From assembly GCF_019923745.1 (NCBI RefSeq), contig NZ_JAANOG010000005.1:62001-126000 (forward strand): a DNA stretch of 64,000 bases, given 5' to 3'. The number at the start of each line of letters is the position of its first letter. Positions within the stretch are counted from its first letter, which is position 1. The position numbers and the translations under genes were made by a program. Under the pieces are notes generated by a model. It saw only the letters and a list, made by a program, of their open reading frames with translations, searched no databases and was not told where the DNA came from. Source of the DNA: Aquirufa aurantiipilula (GTDB lineage: Bacteria > Bacteroidota > Bacteroidia > Cytophagales > Spirosomataceae). Shown one piece after another: positions 1 through 8,393 of this stretch.

Positions 1-448
1 CACCACTTATTGTATCTTGTGCATTCTTTTCAAGTAAACCCTCATAAATTGTACCTTTAATATCGGCTCCCATGGTGCTCCATTGCTCCTTGGCAATCAT
101 GTCAATGAGCTTAAAGAGCTTGGCAGGGTCTTGTATCTTATTCTGACTCTTGGTAAATATCTGTCCAAGGAAGCCCTTTGCATTAGCTAACTCACGTAAT
201 GTCTGAGTGTAATGCTCCTCTAATTCTGCACCACGCTTATCTACCAATGTCTGCCAATCATAGCCTGCTGGAATGTGTAATGGCCTATTATATGGAGGCT
301 TACTAAACTCATCCGCCATTTTTAAAAACAGCAGGTAAGTTAATTGTTCTAGGTAATCTCCATATCCTACACCATCATCTCTAAGTACTGTGGAGAAACT
401 CCATACCTTACTAATAATGCTGGATGTGTTATTATCTTCTGTGCTCAT
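1..448 (-). CDS. hsdM: Type I restriction-modification DNA methyltransferase subunit HsdM, N-terminal part (cut by window edge)
   Basis: The first 149 codons are present; the rest lies beyond the left edge. The translation begins MSTEDNNTSSIISKVWSF and contains DYLEQLTYLLFLKMADE and, near the edge, GTIYEGLLEKNAQD. These are typical of the helical N-terminal domain that precedes the adenine-methylase domain in HsdM. The catalytic NPPF motif would lie outside the window. HsdM and HsdS form the modification enzyme that methylates adenine at the recognition site. The ATG is two bases past the hsdS stop, so the genes are probably translationally coupled. M comes last in the R-S-M order. The identity is secure; whether the gene is intact cannot be judged here. 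Confidence 0.93.
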   Translation of the reverse strand, partial: MSTEDNNTSSIISKVWSFSTVLRDDGVGYGDYLEQLTYLLFLKMADEFSKPPYNRPLHIPAGYDWQTLVDKRGAELEEHYTQTLRELANAKGFLGQIFTKSQNKIQDPAKLFKLIDMIAKEQWSTMGADIKGTIYEGLLEKNAQDTISG

Positions 449-449
449 A

Positions 450-1727
450 TTATTTTACCTTTTTAGTTGTCTTCGCTGGTTGTAGGGCAGCTCTATCAGC
501 CTTTATCTTCTCTAGAAGTACTGAGGCAGGCTCATCATTGGGGTCTTGGGGTACCAACTTACCCTCAAAAGCTTTCTTAAGTATACTTTGCCGCAATGCT
601 TCTGCTTGTTGTAGACCCTCTTCTAGGCTTTCTTCTATCTTGTCACAAACAGAAAGCCGGAACTCTATTTCATTTATAACTTCTGCCTGTAATTTTAGCG
701 ACTCTGGAATAGGGATCAACACTTTCTTTAGGTCATTTGGGGAGAGGTTTGGCTGTAAGGTTTCAGTAAACTTTGCCTTTATAGCTTTTTTGAATTCCTC
801 AGTCATACAGAAATAGAAAATATATTTGGGCAGACAAGTAATATCCTTGAAGCAAGCAACACGCTGATTGAGTAAACCACTCAAATCATTATTGGGGTAG
901 AAACAAATTTTAGTCGTATTATTAGTTATGGGCCTTGTAAGCGCGAATAAGAGATCTCCACTGTTTATTATATACTTACTGTGCGCTAACAAAAATGACT
1001 CAGGTAGATATTGTTGGTCTTTATACAAAAACTGTGAATACCCTATGTTGGAAATTTTAACAACCTTTATTCCAGAAGTTAAGAAATCTGAGCTTTTAAA
1101 GGCAAACCCATTAAGTAGCTCACAAACACTTTCCACACTTTTTTTACCCCACCCCTCTGGCAACTCCCCTTCTGGTAAATCAGGGTTGGTTAACCTACCC
1201 TCAAAGGCATACTTTAAAACAGATTGTCTGTATACCTTAAGTTGTTGCTGTGCTGTTTTAAGTAAATCAACACCCTTGTCCAATTCACTAAAAAGCTCTT
1301 CTATCTTGGCTACAATTCGGTGCTGTTCTGCAAGGGGTGGGAGGAGAAACTCTATTTGTAACAAGTCAGATTTTGCTAAACTGGGTATTGTAGTGCTTTT
1401 ATCTAGCTTCTTAAAGTTATAGAATAAACAGTAATAGTAGAATAGCTTTTTATGCACTCCAAAAGGTGAAAGGCCAAAGGCTGTATCCACATTCCAGAAC
1501 CTTTCATTAACATAAATTGGAGAGTTAATAGTGCCTTTTCTGCCAATTATTGTTGTCCCTGCTTCACATAAATACTGGTCTGCTTTACTCATTACACCTC
1601 CGCTACCATATATTGGATATTGCCCTTTATTACTCTCAACATTTTTCTGGTTTTTACCACTAATAATGTCAATTACATCACCAAAATGTACAAGCTCCCA
1701 GCCATCAGGCAAACTTTCCTCTATCAT
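450..1727 (-). CDS. hsdS: Type I restriction-modification specificity subunit HsdS
   Basis: A 425-residue specificity subunit with the normal two-half layout. Target recognition domain 1 (about residues 1-135) opens with LPDGWELVHFGDVI. A central conserved helix follows (PPLAEQHRIVAKIEELFSEL), then TRD2 (from about LPEGWGKKSVESV) and a C-terminal helical repeat. The two related segments YRQSVLKYAFEGRL and LRQSILKKAFEGKL show the internal duplication. HsdS chooses the bipartite DNA target for both methylation and cleavage. Its ATG overlaps the hsdR stop as ATGA, and hsdM follows after one base. I saw no long internal repeats or inverted spare hsdS gene that would suggest shuffling. The target sequence cannot be read from the protein. 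Confidence 0.95.
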   Translation of the reverse strand: MIEESLPDGWELVHFGDVIDIISGKNQKNVESNKGQYPIYGSGGVMSKADQYLCEAGTTIIGRKGTINSPIYVNERFWNVDTAFGLSPFGVHKKLFYYYCLFYNFKKLDKSTTIPSLAKSDLLQIEFLLPPLAEQHRIVAKIEELFSELDKGVDLLKTAQQQLKVYRQSVLKYAFEGRLTNPDLPEGELPEGWGKKSVESVCELLNGFAFKSSDFLTSGIKVVKISNIGYSQFLYKDQQYLPESFLLAHSKYIINSGDLLFALTRPITNNTTKICFYPNNDLSGLLNQRVACFKDITCLPKYIFYFCMTEEFKKAIKAKFTETLQPNLSPNDLKKVLIPIPESLKLQAEVINEIEFRLSVCDKIEESLEEGLQQAEALRQSILKKAFEGKLVPQDPNDEPASVLLEKIKADRAALQPAKTTKKVK

Positions 1728-4516
1728 GCTACCAACACATCATTTAGTTCTTCAATAATTACCTGCATATCTGCTCCAAACAACTGGCTAAGCTTACCTC
1801 TTCCACCCAAAGAGTCAAATGGAGTAAAATCCAAATCTTCCACATCCAAGTGTACACTAGTGGCAATATGCTCCTTAATAAGGTGAAGCCACTGCATCTG
1901 CTCTGGGGTAAACTTGGTGGCATTACCCTGATGTTTCTTCCACACCCATTGTTGAAAATTCTGGTCCACTGTTTTGTCAAAAGCTGTCAAAGTGGTATCT
2001 AAGCCAGCGACCCTTCTAATTAAAGACACTAAAGCTATTAGCTCATTTTTAGGTTGACCTGCTACATCCTCCAATTGCTCATAAGCCTGCCATACCCTTA
2101 GAGGGGCAATCAATGGCTTGTTCCTAATAATCTGTTCAGCCAAGTCTTTCAGCATTTTAAAAGTAAGCTCCCTTCTTCTGTATGGTTGATCATAGAATAT
2201 CTGCAAGGCTGTAATTTCATCTTTATGCTCCAGCATCCATGTCTTAAAGTCCATGATTAACTGCTCTGCTTCCGCCTTCTTATCTTTTACCCAGCCTTGG
2301 TTAATAACGGTATCAATATTAACTGAGTCAATAATTTGGTCATACTTCTTACGAACATCCACAATAAACTCCCTTAGCTCGGGGTTATGAAATACAGCTA
2401 CAGCATGTTCTAAAATGGCTTGATGCTGTTTCTCTGCTTGTTCTTCCAACAGCTTAGGTGCTATCCCGGGATTATATACCAGAATACTCTTCATGATAGA
2501 ATCCTTGGTATCTGGGTCATGTGCATACAATAATTGCCTTACAACCTCTGTAATACCTTTACCTTCTGCTTTTTCCTCAAATAACTGCTTCTCGTGCTCA
2601 TTTATCTGCTTGTCTAACCTAAGTAGCCTGTTGGCTAATGTAGACATCATTTCCTCACTTCTGTCACCCACAGCTATTCTTTGTAACACCTCCTTCAATG
2701 AAACAGTTGGTGCTTTTTCCAAAGGCCTACTATCCGTCTTTTGAGACTGCTCAACTCCAATGGCATCAATGATAACAAAATGGTCCTTATTGAACTTAGC
2801 AGATGGTGTACCTTTAGCTCGCAACTCCTCCAGCGTACAAGTTCTCGTCCCTCGACCCTTCATTTGTTCATAGTAACTTCGACTCTTGACATCACGCATA
2901 AAAAGCAAAACTTCCAAGGGTCTGATGTCTGTACCAGTAGCAATCATGTCTACAGTTACAGCTATTCTGGGGTAATAATCATTTCTAAACTGTGATAATA
3001 TGGTCTTGGGGTCTTCCTTACTTTGGTAGGTTATCTTCTTACAAAAGTCATTTCCTTGATCAAACTCCCCCCGAACTATGTCAATAATGTCTTCTGCATG
3101 GCTGTCCGTTTTAGCAAATATCAACATCTTAGGCACTTCAAATTCTCCTTTGCTGTCAATCCTATCAGGAAACATAGATGGAAGTTGGGTCTTTACCTCC
3201 CTAATAATGGTGCGTATTGTGCTTGGGTTGACTATGTCCTTATCAAGCTGTTTTCCGTGATACTCCACATCTTCATCAATGGCTTCCCAGAACTTCTTAC
3301 GTGTAAGCCTTTCCCGCTTATCCACCATTTCGCCCATCTTGATGGCTGCACCATTTTTGGTAATTTGAGTCTCTATGGTATACACATTGTAGGGTACTAA
3401 AACCCCATCAATAACAGCCTTTTCATAGCCATAGTCTGATACAACATTCTGGTTAAAGTAACCAAATGTCCTGTTATCAGGGGTAGCTGTCAAGCCTATT
3501 TGAAATGCATCAAAGTAGTCCAATACTTGCTTCCACAGGTTATATATACTTCGGTGACATTCATCAATCACTATGTAGTCAAAGAACTCAATTGGCAGTT
3601 TTTCACTGTACACCACAGGTAATGCCTCCTTTGCAAAAGACTTTTGCTCATTGGGGTTATCTTGTTCAGCACTTTCATCAAGTTCCACACCTTTTAATAT
3701 GCTGTATAAACGCTGAATGGTACTAATATATACTTGGCTATCCTCTGGAATAAATGAACTGGTTAATCTGCTAACCCCATACAATTCAGGGAATAGCCTG
3801 TTGTCATCCTGCGGAAGGTATTTCCTAAACTCTCCTTCAGCTTGCTCCCCAAGGTTTTTTGTGTCTACTAAAAATAATATCCTTTCTGCCTTGACATGCT
3901 TGAGTAACCTATATACAGAAGTAATAGCCGTAAAGGTCTTTCCTGAGCCAGTTGCCATTTGAACCAAGGCCTTTGGTTTACTCTTCTTAAAGGAAGCCTC
4001 CAAGTTGTTAATGGCATCTATTTGGCATTCTCGTAAGCCAGTTGGGTCTAAAGCAGGAAAATTCTCTGCCATACGTTTCCTAATAGAAGCCTCTTTTCTA
4101 AGCCATTTAGCCATGGTTTCAGGCCTATGAAAAGTAAATACCTCCCTAAACCTTGGGCTGGGATCTCGACTATCCAAAAATTTTGTCAGGACACCTGTAC
4201 TCAGATATAGGAAAGGTAGTGGTTGATGGTCAATTAACTTAAGCTTGGCCTTGGCATAGTCTTCTATTTGACTCTCATGGGTGGAAAACTTAACTGCTTC
4301 CTCCTCACGCTTGGCCTCAATTATACCTACAGGCTTTTGATTGACAAAAAGCACATAATCAGCTGGCCCTACATTGGTCGAGTATTCACGTACAGCTACA
4401 CCTATCCCTGCTACAAGGTTAAGCGTCTTCTTATCTTGAATAAGCCAACCGCAGGCTAATAATTGCCTGTCAATGTTATCTCTAGCTTGTTGCTCTGGGT
4501 TCTGGTTTATTAGCAT
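1724..4516 (-). CDS. hsdR: Type I restriction endonuclease/translocase subunit HsdR
   Basis: A 930-residue motor and nuclease subunit, complete for a compact EcoEI/EcoKI-like HsdR. The N-terminal PD-(D/E)xK nuclease is seen as D53 in GPADYVLF and E67-A-K69 in GIIEAKRE. The SF2 helicase core follows: Walker A ATGSGKT (about 188-194), DECH box (318-321), GLTATP (341-346) and a motif-VI-like GRGTRT. The C-terminus is helical and would bind HsdM/HsdS. The complex translocates DNA using ATP and cuts unmethylated DNA at a distance. It is the first gene of an hsdR-hsdS-hsdM operon and overlaps hsdS by four bases. All key motifs are intact, so the system is probably active. Confidence 0.96.
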   Translation of the reverse strand: MLINQNPEQQARDNIDRQLLACGWLIQDKKTLNLVAGIGVAVREYSTNVGPADYVLFVNQKPVGIIEAKREEEAVKFSTHESQIEDYAKAKLKLIDHQPLPFLYLSTGVLTKFLDSRDPSPRFREVFTFHRPETMAKWLRKEASIRKRMAENFPALDPTGLRECQIDAINNLEASFKKSKPKALVQMATGSGKTFTAITSVYRLLKHVKAERILFLVDTKNLGEQAEGEFRKYLPQDDNRLFPELYGVSRLTSSFIPEDSQVYISTIQRLYSILKGVELDESAEQDNPNEQKSFAKEALPVVYSEKLPIEFFDYIVIDECHRSIYNLWKQVLDYFDAFQIGLTATPDNRTFGYFNQNVVSDYGYEKAVIDGVLVPYNVYTIETQITKNGAAIKMGEMVDKRERLTRKKFWEAIDEDVEYHGKQLDKDIVNPSTIRTIIREVKTQLPSMFPDRIDSKGEFEVPKMLIFAKTDSHAEDIIDIVRGEFDQGNDFCKKITYQSKEDPKTILSQFRNDYYPRIAVTVDMIATGTDIRPLEVLLFMRDVKSRSYYEQMKGRGTRTCTLEELRAKGTPSAKFNKDHFVIIDAIGVEQSQKTDSRPLEKAPTVSLKEVLQRIAVGDRSEEMMSTLANRLLRLDKQINEHEKQLFEEKAEGKGITEVVRQLLYAHDPDTKDSIMKSILVYNPGIAPKLLEEQAEKQHQAILEHAVAVFHNPELREFIVDVRKKYDQIIDSVNIDTVINQGWVKDKKAEAEQLIMDFKTWMLEHKDEITALQIFYDQPYRRRELTFKMLKDLAEQIIRNKPLIAPLRVWQAYEQLEDVAGQPKNELIALVSLIRRVAGLDTTLTAFDKTVDQNFQQWVWKKHQGNATKFTPEQMQWLHLIKEHIATSVHLDVEDLDFTPFDSLGGRGKLSQLFGADMQVIIEELNDVLVA

Positions 4517-5342
4517 ACTACAAACACAATTGTCACGCAGAGTTAACCGCAGGTTATTTCAAGCTGGCTTTTTCTGCAATAGGTTTAAGAGGTACATGCC
4601 ATATTCCTATAGGATGTACTTATGCCTAAGTTACAACCAAATTTATAATATATGTGAATATGTAGAGTGAAAGCTATAGAGGTGGAGGGTATTTATGTGG
4701 AAATAATTACCTTGCGGTAACCATTGTTTACATATTTACTCTGTATCTGCTTACTAACATTTGTTAACTACCTTCCTTGAAAAAAGGCAAAGGTTCCCCT
4801 AAGGCTTAGAAAAAAAGCCTATCTAACTGGATCAGTTGACAATTTCAGCAGTGCCGTACGTTAGCTTTCGCCTACACCTACATGGACTCTAAACCCCCTG
4901 TTAATTCAGGACACCTTACCCGTGTGTTTTGAGCCCATCCACTTGCCTTATATGGCAACCATTTTCGTACCTATCGGAGAAACCTCTTCCACTATCCTTG
5001 CATGTTATTTCAATGCTGCAGAATACTATCCGACTTCTGAACCTCTATATATCCCCTGGACCTTAATAGGCTGTAATAGCATTTCTATGCTACTAGTACA
5101 TTATAATATATACAAAATTACCCACTGAGGCAATCAATAGCAACATAAAGTTTTGCACATGTGTTGATAACTTTTCACACAAGCTCCCCAAAAAATTTCC
5201 CCGGAAAATTGGCACTTGCGTGTTTAGCTCTGTTTAGGCCGCCGCCATCCCTTCCCCTCCCTGTGAATGATTTTGAGGGATACCCCGACTCAGTCTAGAG
5301 GGTCAAACTCATGTTCCCTTTCACCCTATAAACAATATTATC
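4517..5342. other. 826-base stretch without a credible gene; possible structured RNA inside
   Basis: No open frame here looks like a gene. A 68-codon frame at 4922-5128 (plus) has no recognisable motif. Structure seen: AGGCTT/AAGCCT hairpin at about 4801-4821; TAGCAT/ATGCTA hairpin with a four-base loop at 5077-5092; and, between them on the minus strand, RNA-like text such as GGCGAAAGC and AAGTCGGATAGTA, which reminds me of group II intron domain I-IV segments. No domain V or reverse transcriptase was found. A DnaA-box-like TGTTGATAA is at 5162-5170. The stretch separates the divergent hsd operon from the plus-strand element genes and must hold both promoters. Confidence 0.5.
4638..4645 (-). 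promoter_or_regulatory. Possible -7 promoter element for the hsd operon
   Basis: On the minus strand this reads TAAATTTG, matching the Bacteroidota -7 consensus TAnnTTTG. It lies about 120 bases before the hsdR start. No good -33 TTG sits at the usual distance, so this is a weak assignment. Confidence 0.28.
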
Positions 5343-5720
5343 ATGGTTATTATCACAGATTACATTGAGCTGGAAAATGCTCAAGGAGAGCACTACATTG
5401 CTCTTGAATTATCAGGAGACTTAGAGCTTGTTCAGTCAAAGACAACAAACAAGATGTATGCCACTAGTCGTCGAACACGCATCAGTTCAACTTTCACTAA
5501 AGAGGTTGCCCAAAAGATGATTGGTAAAGAGCTGAATGGCTCACTGGAAAGAGTAGAGGTTGAGCCCTATGATTATGTCATTCCTGATACAGGAGAAGTC
5601 ATTAGATTGGCACACCGTTATGAATACTTTCCAGCAGGTAGTATGCCAACAGAAACATTTCAAAAGCCCGAAACTTCTACAGAGAATGGTGCAAGGAAGT
5701 TGTCTCTTTTGAAACGTTAA
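5343..5720 (+). CDS. Small unknown protein of the integrative element
   Basis: A 125-residue protein that I do not recognise. It has no signal peptide or membrane segment and appears soluble, with alternating beta-like segments (YIELENAQGEHYIALELSG). A basic, Thr/Ser-rich stretch (TSRRTRISSTFTKEVAQ) lies near the middle, followed by an acidic segment and a polar tail ending KLSLLKR. It is transcribed alone: an intrinsic terminator follows directly, before the Sak4-like gene. Its position at the head of a recombination and maintenance block suggests a mobile-element accessory role, possibly DNA-related, but this is only contextual. Coding potential is supported by the tidy frame, the ATG start and the terminator just downstream. 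Confidence 0.7.
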   Translation: MVIITDYIELENAQGEHYIALELSGDLELVQSKTTNKMYATSRRTRISSTFTKEVAQKMIGKELNGSLERVEVEPYDYVIPDTGEVIRLAHRYEYFPAGSMPTETFQKPETSTENGARKLSLLKR

Positions 5721-5730
5721 TTAGTAAAAC

Positions 5731-5766
5731 GAGGTGTAGCACTTATCTGTTACACCTCTTTTGTTT
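5731..5766 (+). terminator. Intrinsic terminator after the small unknown gene
   Basis: A perfect 8-bp stem, GAGGTGTA (5731-5738) with TACACCTC (5751-5758), is followed by TTTTGTTT. It ends the upstream gene about ten bases past its stop and separates it from the next operon. Confidence 0.85.
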
Positions 5767-5786
5767 AACCTTTTAAAGTTTATTAC

Positions 5787-6641
5787 ATGGAACTTATTAC
5801 AGCAGAAAAGAAAAAGGCTAAGATCAAGATGTGCATTACAGGACCTTCGGGTTCAGGTAAGACCTATTCAAGTATACTCTTAGCTAGTGGCCTGTATCCA
5901 GACTACTCCAAAATAGCAGTCATTGATACAGAAAATGAAAGTGCTCACCTGTATTCACACCTTGGCCCTTATCAGGTTGTCAGTATTAGTGCACCATTCA
6001 CCCCCGAAAGGTATATAGAAGCCATTGAGCTCTGTGTTTCCAAAGGCATGGAAGTAATTATACTGGATTCAATTACACATGAGTGGGAGTACTTGTTGGA
6101 ATATCATTCCTCTCTACCAGGGAACAGTTTTACTGCGTGGGGGAAGGTAAATCCACGCCATCAGGCTTTCATACAGAAAATGCTTCAAGCACCTGTACAT
6201 ATCATTGCTACTACTCGTACCAAGACAGAATATGTGTTGGCCGATAAGAATGGTAAAATGGTGCCAGAGAAAGTAGGCATGAAAAGTATACAACGTGAGA
6301 ACATTGAATACGAGTTCGTTATTGTACTAGACCTTGACATCAGACACAATGCCACAGCTAGCAAGGATAGAACAGGCTTATTCATTGAAAAACCTGAGTT
6401 TAAAATTACCCCCCTCGCAGGATTGCAAATTGCAAAATGGGCCATGGAGGACTTACAGCCAAGAATAGAGCACATCAAAGCACGAATTAGTGGTTGCAAT
6501 ACTTCATTTGAGCTTTTAGGGCTCTACAACCAGTACCCTGAATTTAGAGACCTGCTATTACCATTTTTTGAGAGTAGAAAGCAGGAGATTTTGTCACATC
6601 AAATAACCCCCAAAAAACAGCAAGAACATGTTAACAGATAA
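5787..6641 (+). CDS. RecA-like P-loop ATPase, Sak4-type single-strand annealing family
   Basis: A 284-residue ATPase. Walker A is GPSGSGKT (residues 19-26), preceded by the short strand KMCITG. The Walker B-like strand ends VIILDS (Asp94). A later segment, HIIATTRTKTEYV, resembles the sensor region of RecA-core phage ATPases of the AAA_24/Sak4 kind. Such proteins help anneal single-stranded DNA during phage or element recombination. The final 14 bases overlap the DUF3871 gene, a pairing that I know from Bacteroidota mobile elements. The fold assignment is firm; the exact role, annealing partner or other DNA maintenance ATPase, is inferred from family and context. Confidence 0.82.
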   Translation: MELITAEKKKAKIKMCITGPSGSGKTYSSILLASGLYPDYSKIAVIDTENESAHLYSHLGPYQVVSISAPFTPERYIEAIELCVSKGMEVIILDSITHEWEYLLEYHSSLPGNSFTAWGKVNPRHQAFIQKMLQAPVHIIATTRTKTEYVLADKNGKMVPEKVGMKSIQRENIEYEFVIVLDLDIRHNATASKDRTGLFIEKPEFKITPLAGLQIAKWAMEDLQPRIEHIKARISGCNTSFELLGLYNQYPEFRDLLLPFFESRKQEILSHQITPKKQQEHVNR

Positions 6642-7596
6642 TATCATACAAGAAATTGCAACAGAACAAGTTACAAGCAGTAGCAAATGCTTTATTGGAG
6701 CAAATACCATAGAGGCTTCTTTGGCAGAAATACAGCATAATCATATTGTACCAAGCTATACGAAAGATCTAGAGCCTCTAATAAGTATTGGAGACTTTGT
6801 TCAATCTACATATGACGTGGTGAAACATTACCTTGAGGGAGAAGAAATCCTTGCTCCTAGCATTCTTCTGAGCCACCCTATCAAAGGTCGTATACCTGAG
6901 GCAAGGCACAAGCAAGCTTCTGAATTACTGGAACATGAAAAGACCATCTTTTACGAACGAGCTATGTTTGTCATAGACATCCCTTCTATTACCCAAGAAA
7001 TTGATGGCCAGCCAATGCACTTAAGTATTGGGGGAGTGAAATCCTACAGTGAAGATAATTTCAATGCCAAGAAAGGTGCTCTTGAGTCCTTCAAGCTATT
7101 TGTGGGTTTCCAAGTAAAAGTCTGCAACAACATGTGCATTTGGACAGATGGAACTAAGCTGGGAGTCAAGGTAAGATCCATTGGTGAGCTCATGGACACT
7201 ACCATGGAAATGCTCAACAACTACAATCCCCAAGAGCATATTGAGCAGTTAAATAGCTTTACTAATTACTATTTGACTGAAAAGCAATTCGCATTGATGC
7301 TTGGAAGAGCTAGGTTGTACAATTTCTTACCCTATGCCCTCAAAAAGCAAATCCCCCCTTTGCTGTATACCGACACACAAATAAGTAATGTAGCCAAGGA
7401 CTATTTCCAAGACAAGAGCTTTTGTAGAAATGAGCAGGGGGATATAAGCTTGTGGAAAGTTTTCAACCTTTTAACGAACTCCAATAAGGCAAGCTACATT
7501 GATCAGTTCCTTGGTAGAGCTGTAAATGCCTACGATTTTACCCAGCAGATAGCAAATGCAGTACAAGGGAAGCAGGAGAGCTGGTATCTAAGCTAG
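6628..7596 (+). CDS. DUF3871 family protein
   Basis: A 322-residue cytosolic protein with the look of DUF3871: an opening FIGANTIEASLAEI-H-IVPSYTKD, a central IPEARHKQASELLEHEKT segment, then HLSIGGVKSYS and FQVKVCNNMCIWTDG. DUF3871 proteins occur on Bacteroidota conjugative or integrative elements and resemble DUF932-type proteins that plasmids and phages carry. Their biochemical role is not known to me. The gene overlaps the 3' end of the Sak4-like ATPase and is followed five bases later by a small unknown gene, so these three form one operon ending at the terminator at 7848. Placing it in a recombination or single-strand DNA handling module is inference. Confidence 0.8.
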   Translation: MLTDNIIQEIATEQVTSSSKCFIGANTIEASLAEIQHNHIVPSYTKDLEPLISIGDFVQSTYDVVKHYLEGEEILAPSILLSHPIKGRIPEARHKQASELLEHEKTIFYERAMFVIDIPSITQEIDGQPMHLSIGGVKSYSEDNFNAKKGALESFKLFVGFQVKVCNNMCIWTDGTKLGVKVRSIGELMDTTMEMLNNYNPQEHIEQLNSFTNYYLTEKQFALMLGRARLYNFLPYALKKQIPPLLYTDTQISNVAKDYFQDKSFCRNEQGDISLWKVFNLLTNSNKASYIDQFLGRAVNAYDFTQQIANAVQGKQESWYLS

Positions 7597-7601
7597 CATT
7601 T

Positions 7602-7841
7602 ATGGAGAATAAACAACAAGTTGGAGCTCTCCATCCAAACTTACTTCTGCTTGTAACACCTCAAGGCTTGCTAATTCAGCTTTTCACTCCCATCAAGGGA
7701 GTTGTAATTGAGCAGTCAGGTACATTACAACGGGGTACAACAGTATGGATAGAGGCTATTATGCAATCCAAGGAGCACAAAATCATGTATTTGGTTCTAG
7801 GTAAATGGCTTCCTTACTTTCACATTAATGTAATTAACTAA
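7602..7841 (+). CDS. Small unknown protein, last gene of the Sak4-like operon
   Basis: A 79-residue protein, not recognised. It is rich in hydrophobic beta-like strands (LLLLVTPQGLLIQLF, IMYLVLGKWL) with conserved-looking glycines and could be a small beta-barrel fold. There is no signal peptide. It starts five bases after the DUF3871 stop, and an intrinsic terminator follows its own stop, which supports translation as the final cistron. A function cannot be proposed. Confidence 0.65.
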   Translation: MENKQQVGALHPNLLLLVTPQGLLIQLFTPIKGVVIEQSGTLQRGTTVWIEAIMQSKEHKIMYLVLGKWLPYFHINVIN

Positions 7842-7847
7842 AACACG

Positions 7848-7875
7848 GCCACTCAGAAATGGGTGGCTTTTCTTA
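7848..7875 (+). terminator. Intrinsic terminator with GAAA tetraloop
   Basis: The stem GCCACTCA (7848-7855) pairs with TGGGTGGC (7860-7867), with one G-T pair, around a GAAA tetraloop, and is followed by TTTTCTTATT. It sits between the small unknown gene and the RadC-like gene, and it argues against the upstream GTG start (7863) for the latter, because that codon lies inside the hairpin. Confidence 0.9.
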
Positions 7876-7877
7876 TT

Positions 7878-8339
7878 ATGAAAAAAGAACATTTTGTAGC
7901 TGAAATTCAGCTAAAGTACGTCCCTAAAAATAAGAGGGTCACTAGCTTGGGTAAAATAGTAACATCACCTGAAGCTTACAGCTTTGTTTTTGAACTCTTT
8001 AACCCTGATACCATCAGACTGCAAGAAGAGTTCCTTGCTGTCTACCTGAATTATGGTTGTGAAGTAATAGGTTATCACTTCCACTCTAAAGGCTCTGTAT
8101 CTGGAACTGTGGTGGACATCAAGTTGATTGCAGCTACAGCCCTTAAAAGTGCTTGTAGCAATGTCCTTATTTGTCATAACCACCCATCAGGTAACATTAA
8201 ACCTTCAAGAGGAGACAAAGACATTACCCAAGAGCTAAAGCAGGCACTGGGGTACTTTAACATTAAGCTTCTAGATCACATTGTCATTAGCCCAGACAAA
8301 CCTTCCTACTACAGTTTTGCGGACCAAGGTCTGCTGTAA
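7878..8339 (+). CDS. RadC-like JAB/MPN-domain protein
   Basis: A 153-residue protein from the ATG at 7878. An in-frame GTG at 7863 falls inside the preceding terminator hairpin and is unlikely to be the start. The JAB metalloprotease signature is intact, with HNHPSGN followed by PSRGDKDIT. This supplies the His-x-His...Asp zinc site, with a Glu in the helix before it (LQEEFLAVYLN). The helix-hairpin-helix part of full-length RadC is absent. Such short RadC proteins are common on Bacteroidota integrative elements and phages. Their real activity is unsettled, and the old DNA-repair label is doubtful. It is likely transcribed separately from the upstream operon. Confidence 0.9.
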   Translation: MKKEHFVAEIQLKYVPKNKRVTSLGKIVTSPEAYSFVFELFNPDTIRLQEEFLAVYLNYGCEVIGYHFHSKGSVSGTVVDIKLIAATALKSACSNVLICHNHPSGNIKPSRGDKDITQELKQALGYFNIKLLDHIVISPDKPSYYSFADQGLL

Positions 8340-8340
8340 T

Positions 8341-8356
8341 ATGGCAAATTTGCCAT
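8341..8356 (+). promoter_or_regulatory. Perfect 16-bp palindrome, possible operator for the XRE regulator
   Basis: ATGGCAAA directly followed by its reverse complement TTTGCCAT, with no spacer. It lies just after the RadC-like stop and 37 bases before the XRE start. There is no T-tract after it, so it fits an operator for a dimeric repressor better than a terminator. The link to the adjacent XRE protein is inferred. Confidence 0.45.
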
Positions 8357-8393
8357 TGTGAAGATTTCTCTGATAGCTCAATTTTGTAGAGTT

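Noticed and set aside
928-1422. A 164-codon plus-strand open frame inside hsdS
   Set aside because: It is antisense to the intact hsdS gene and has no family motifs.
3023-3400. A 125-codon plus-strand open frame inside hsdR
   Set aside because: It is antisense to helicase-coding sequence of hsdR and has low-complexity composition; no protein family is recognisable.
4922-5128. A 68-codon plus-strand open frame in the hsd/element gap
   Set aside because: No recognisable motif or start context; the region looks more like structured non-coding sequence.
5162-5170. DnaA-box-like TGTTGATAA (reverse complement TTATCAACA)
   Set aside because: A single near-match without neighbouring boxes, AT-rich unwinding element or replication gene does not support an origin.
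7863-7877. Upstream GTG start for the RadC-like gene
   Set aside because: The codon lies within the hairpin of an intrinsic terminator; the ATG at 7878 is preferred.
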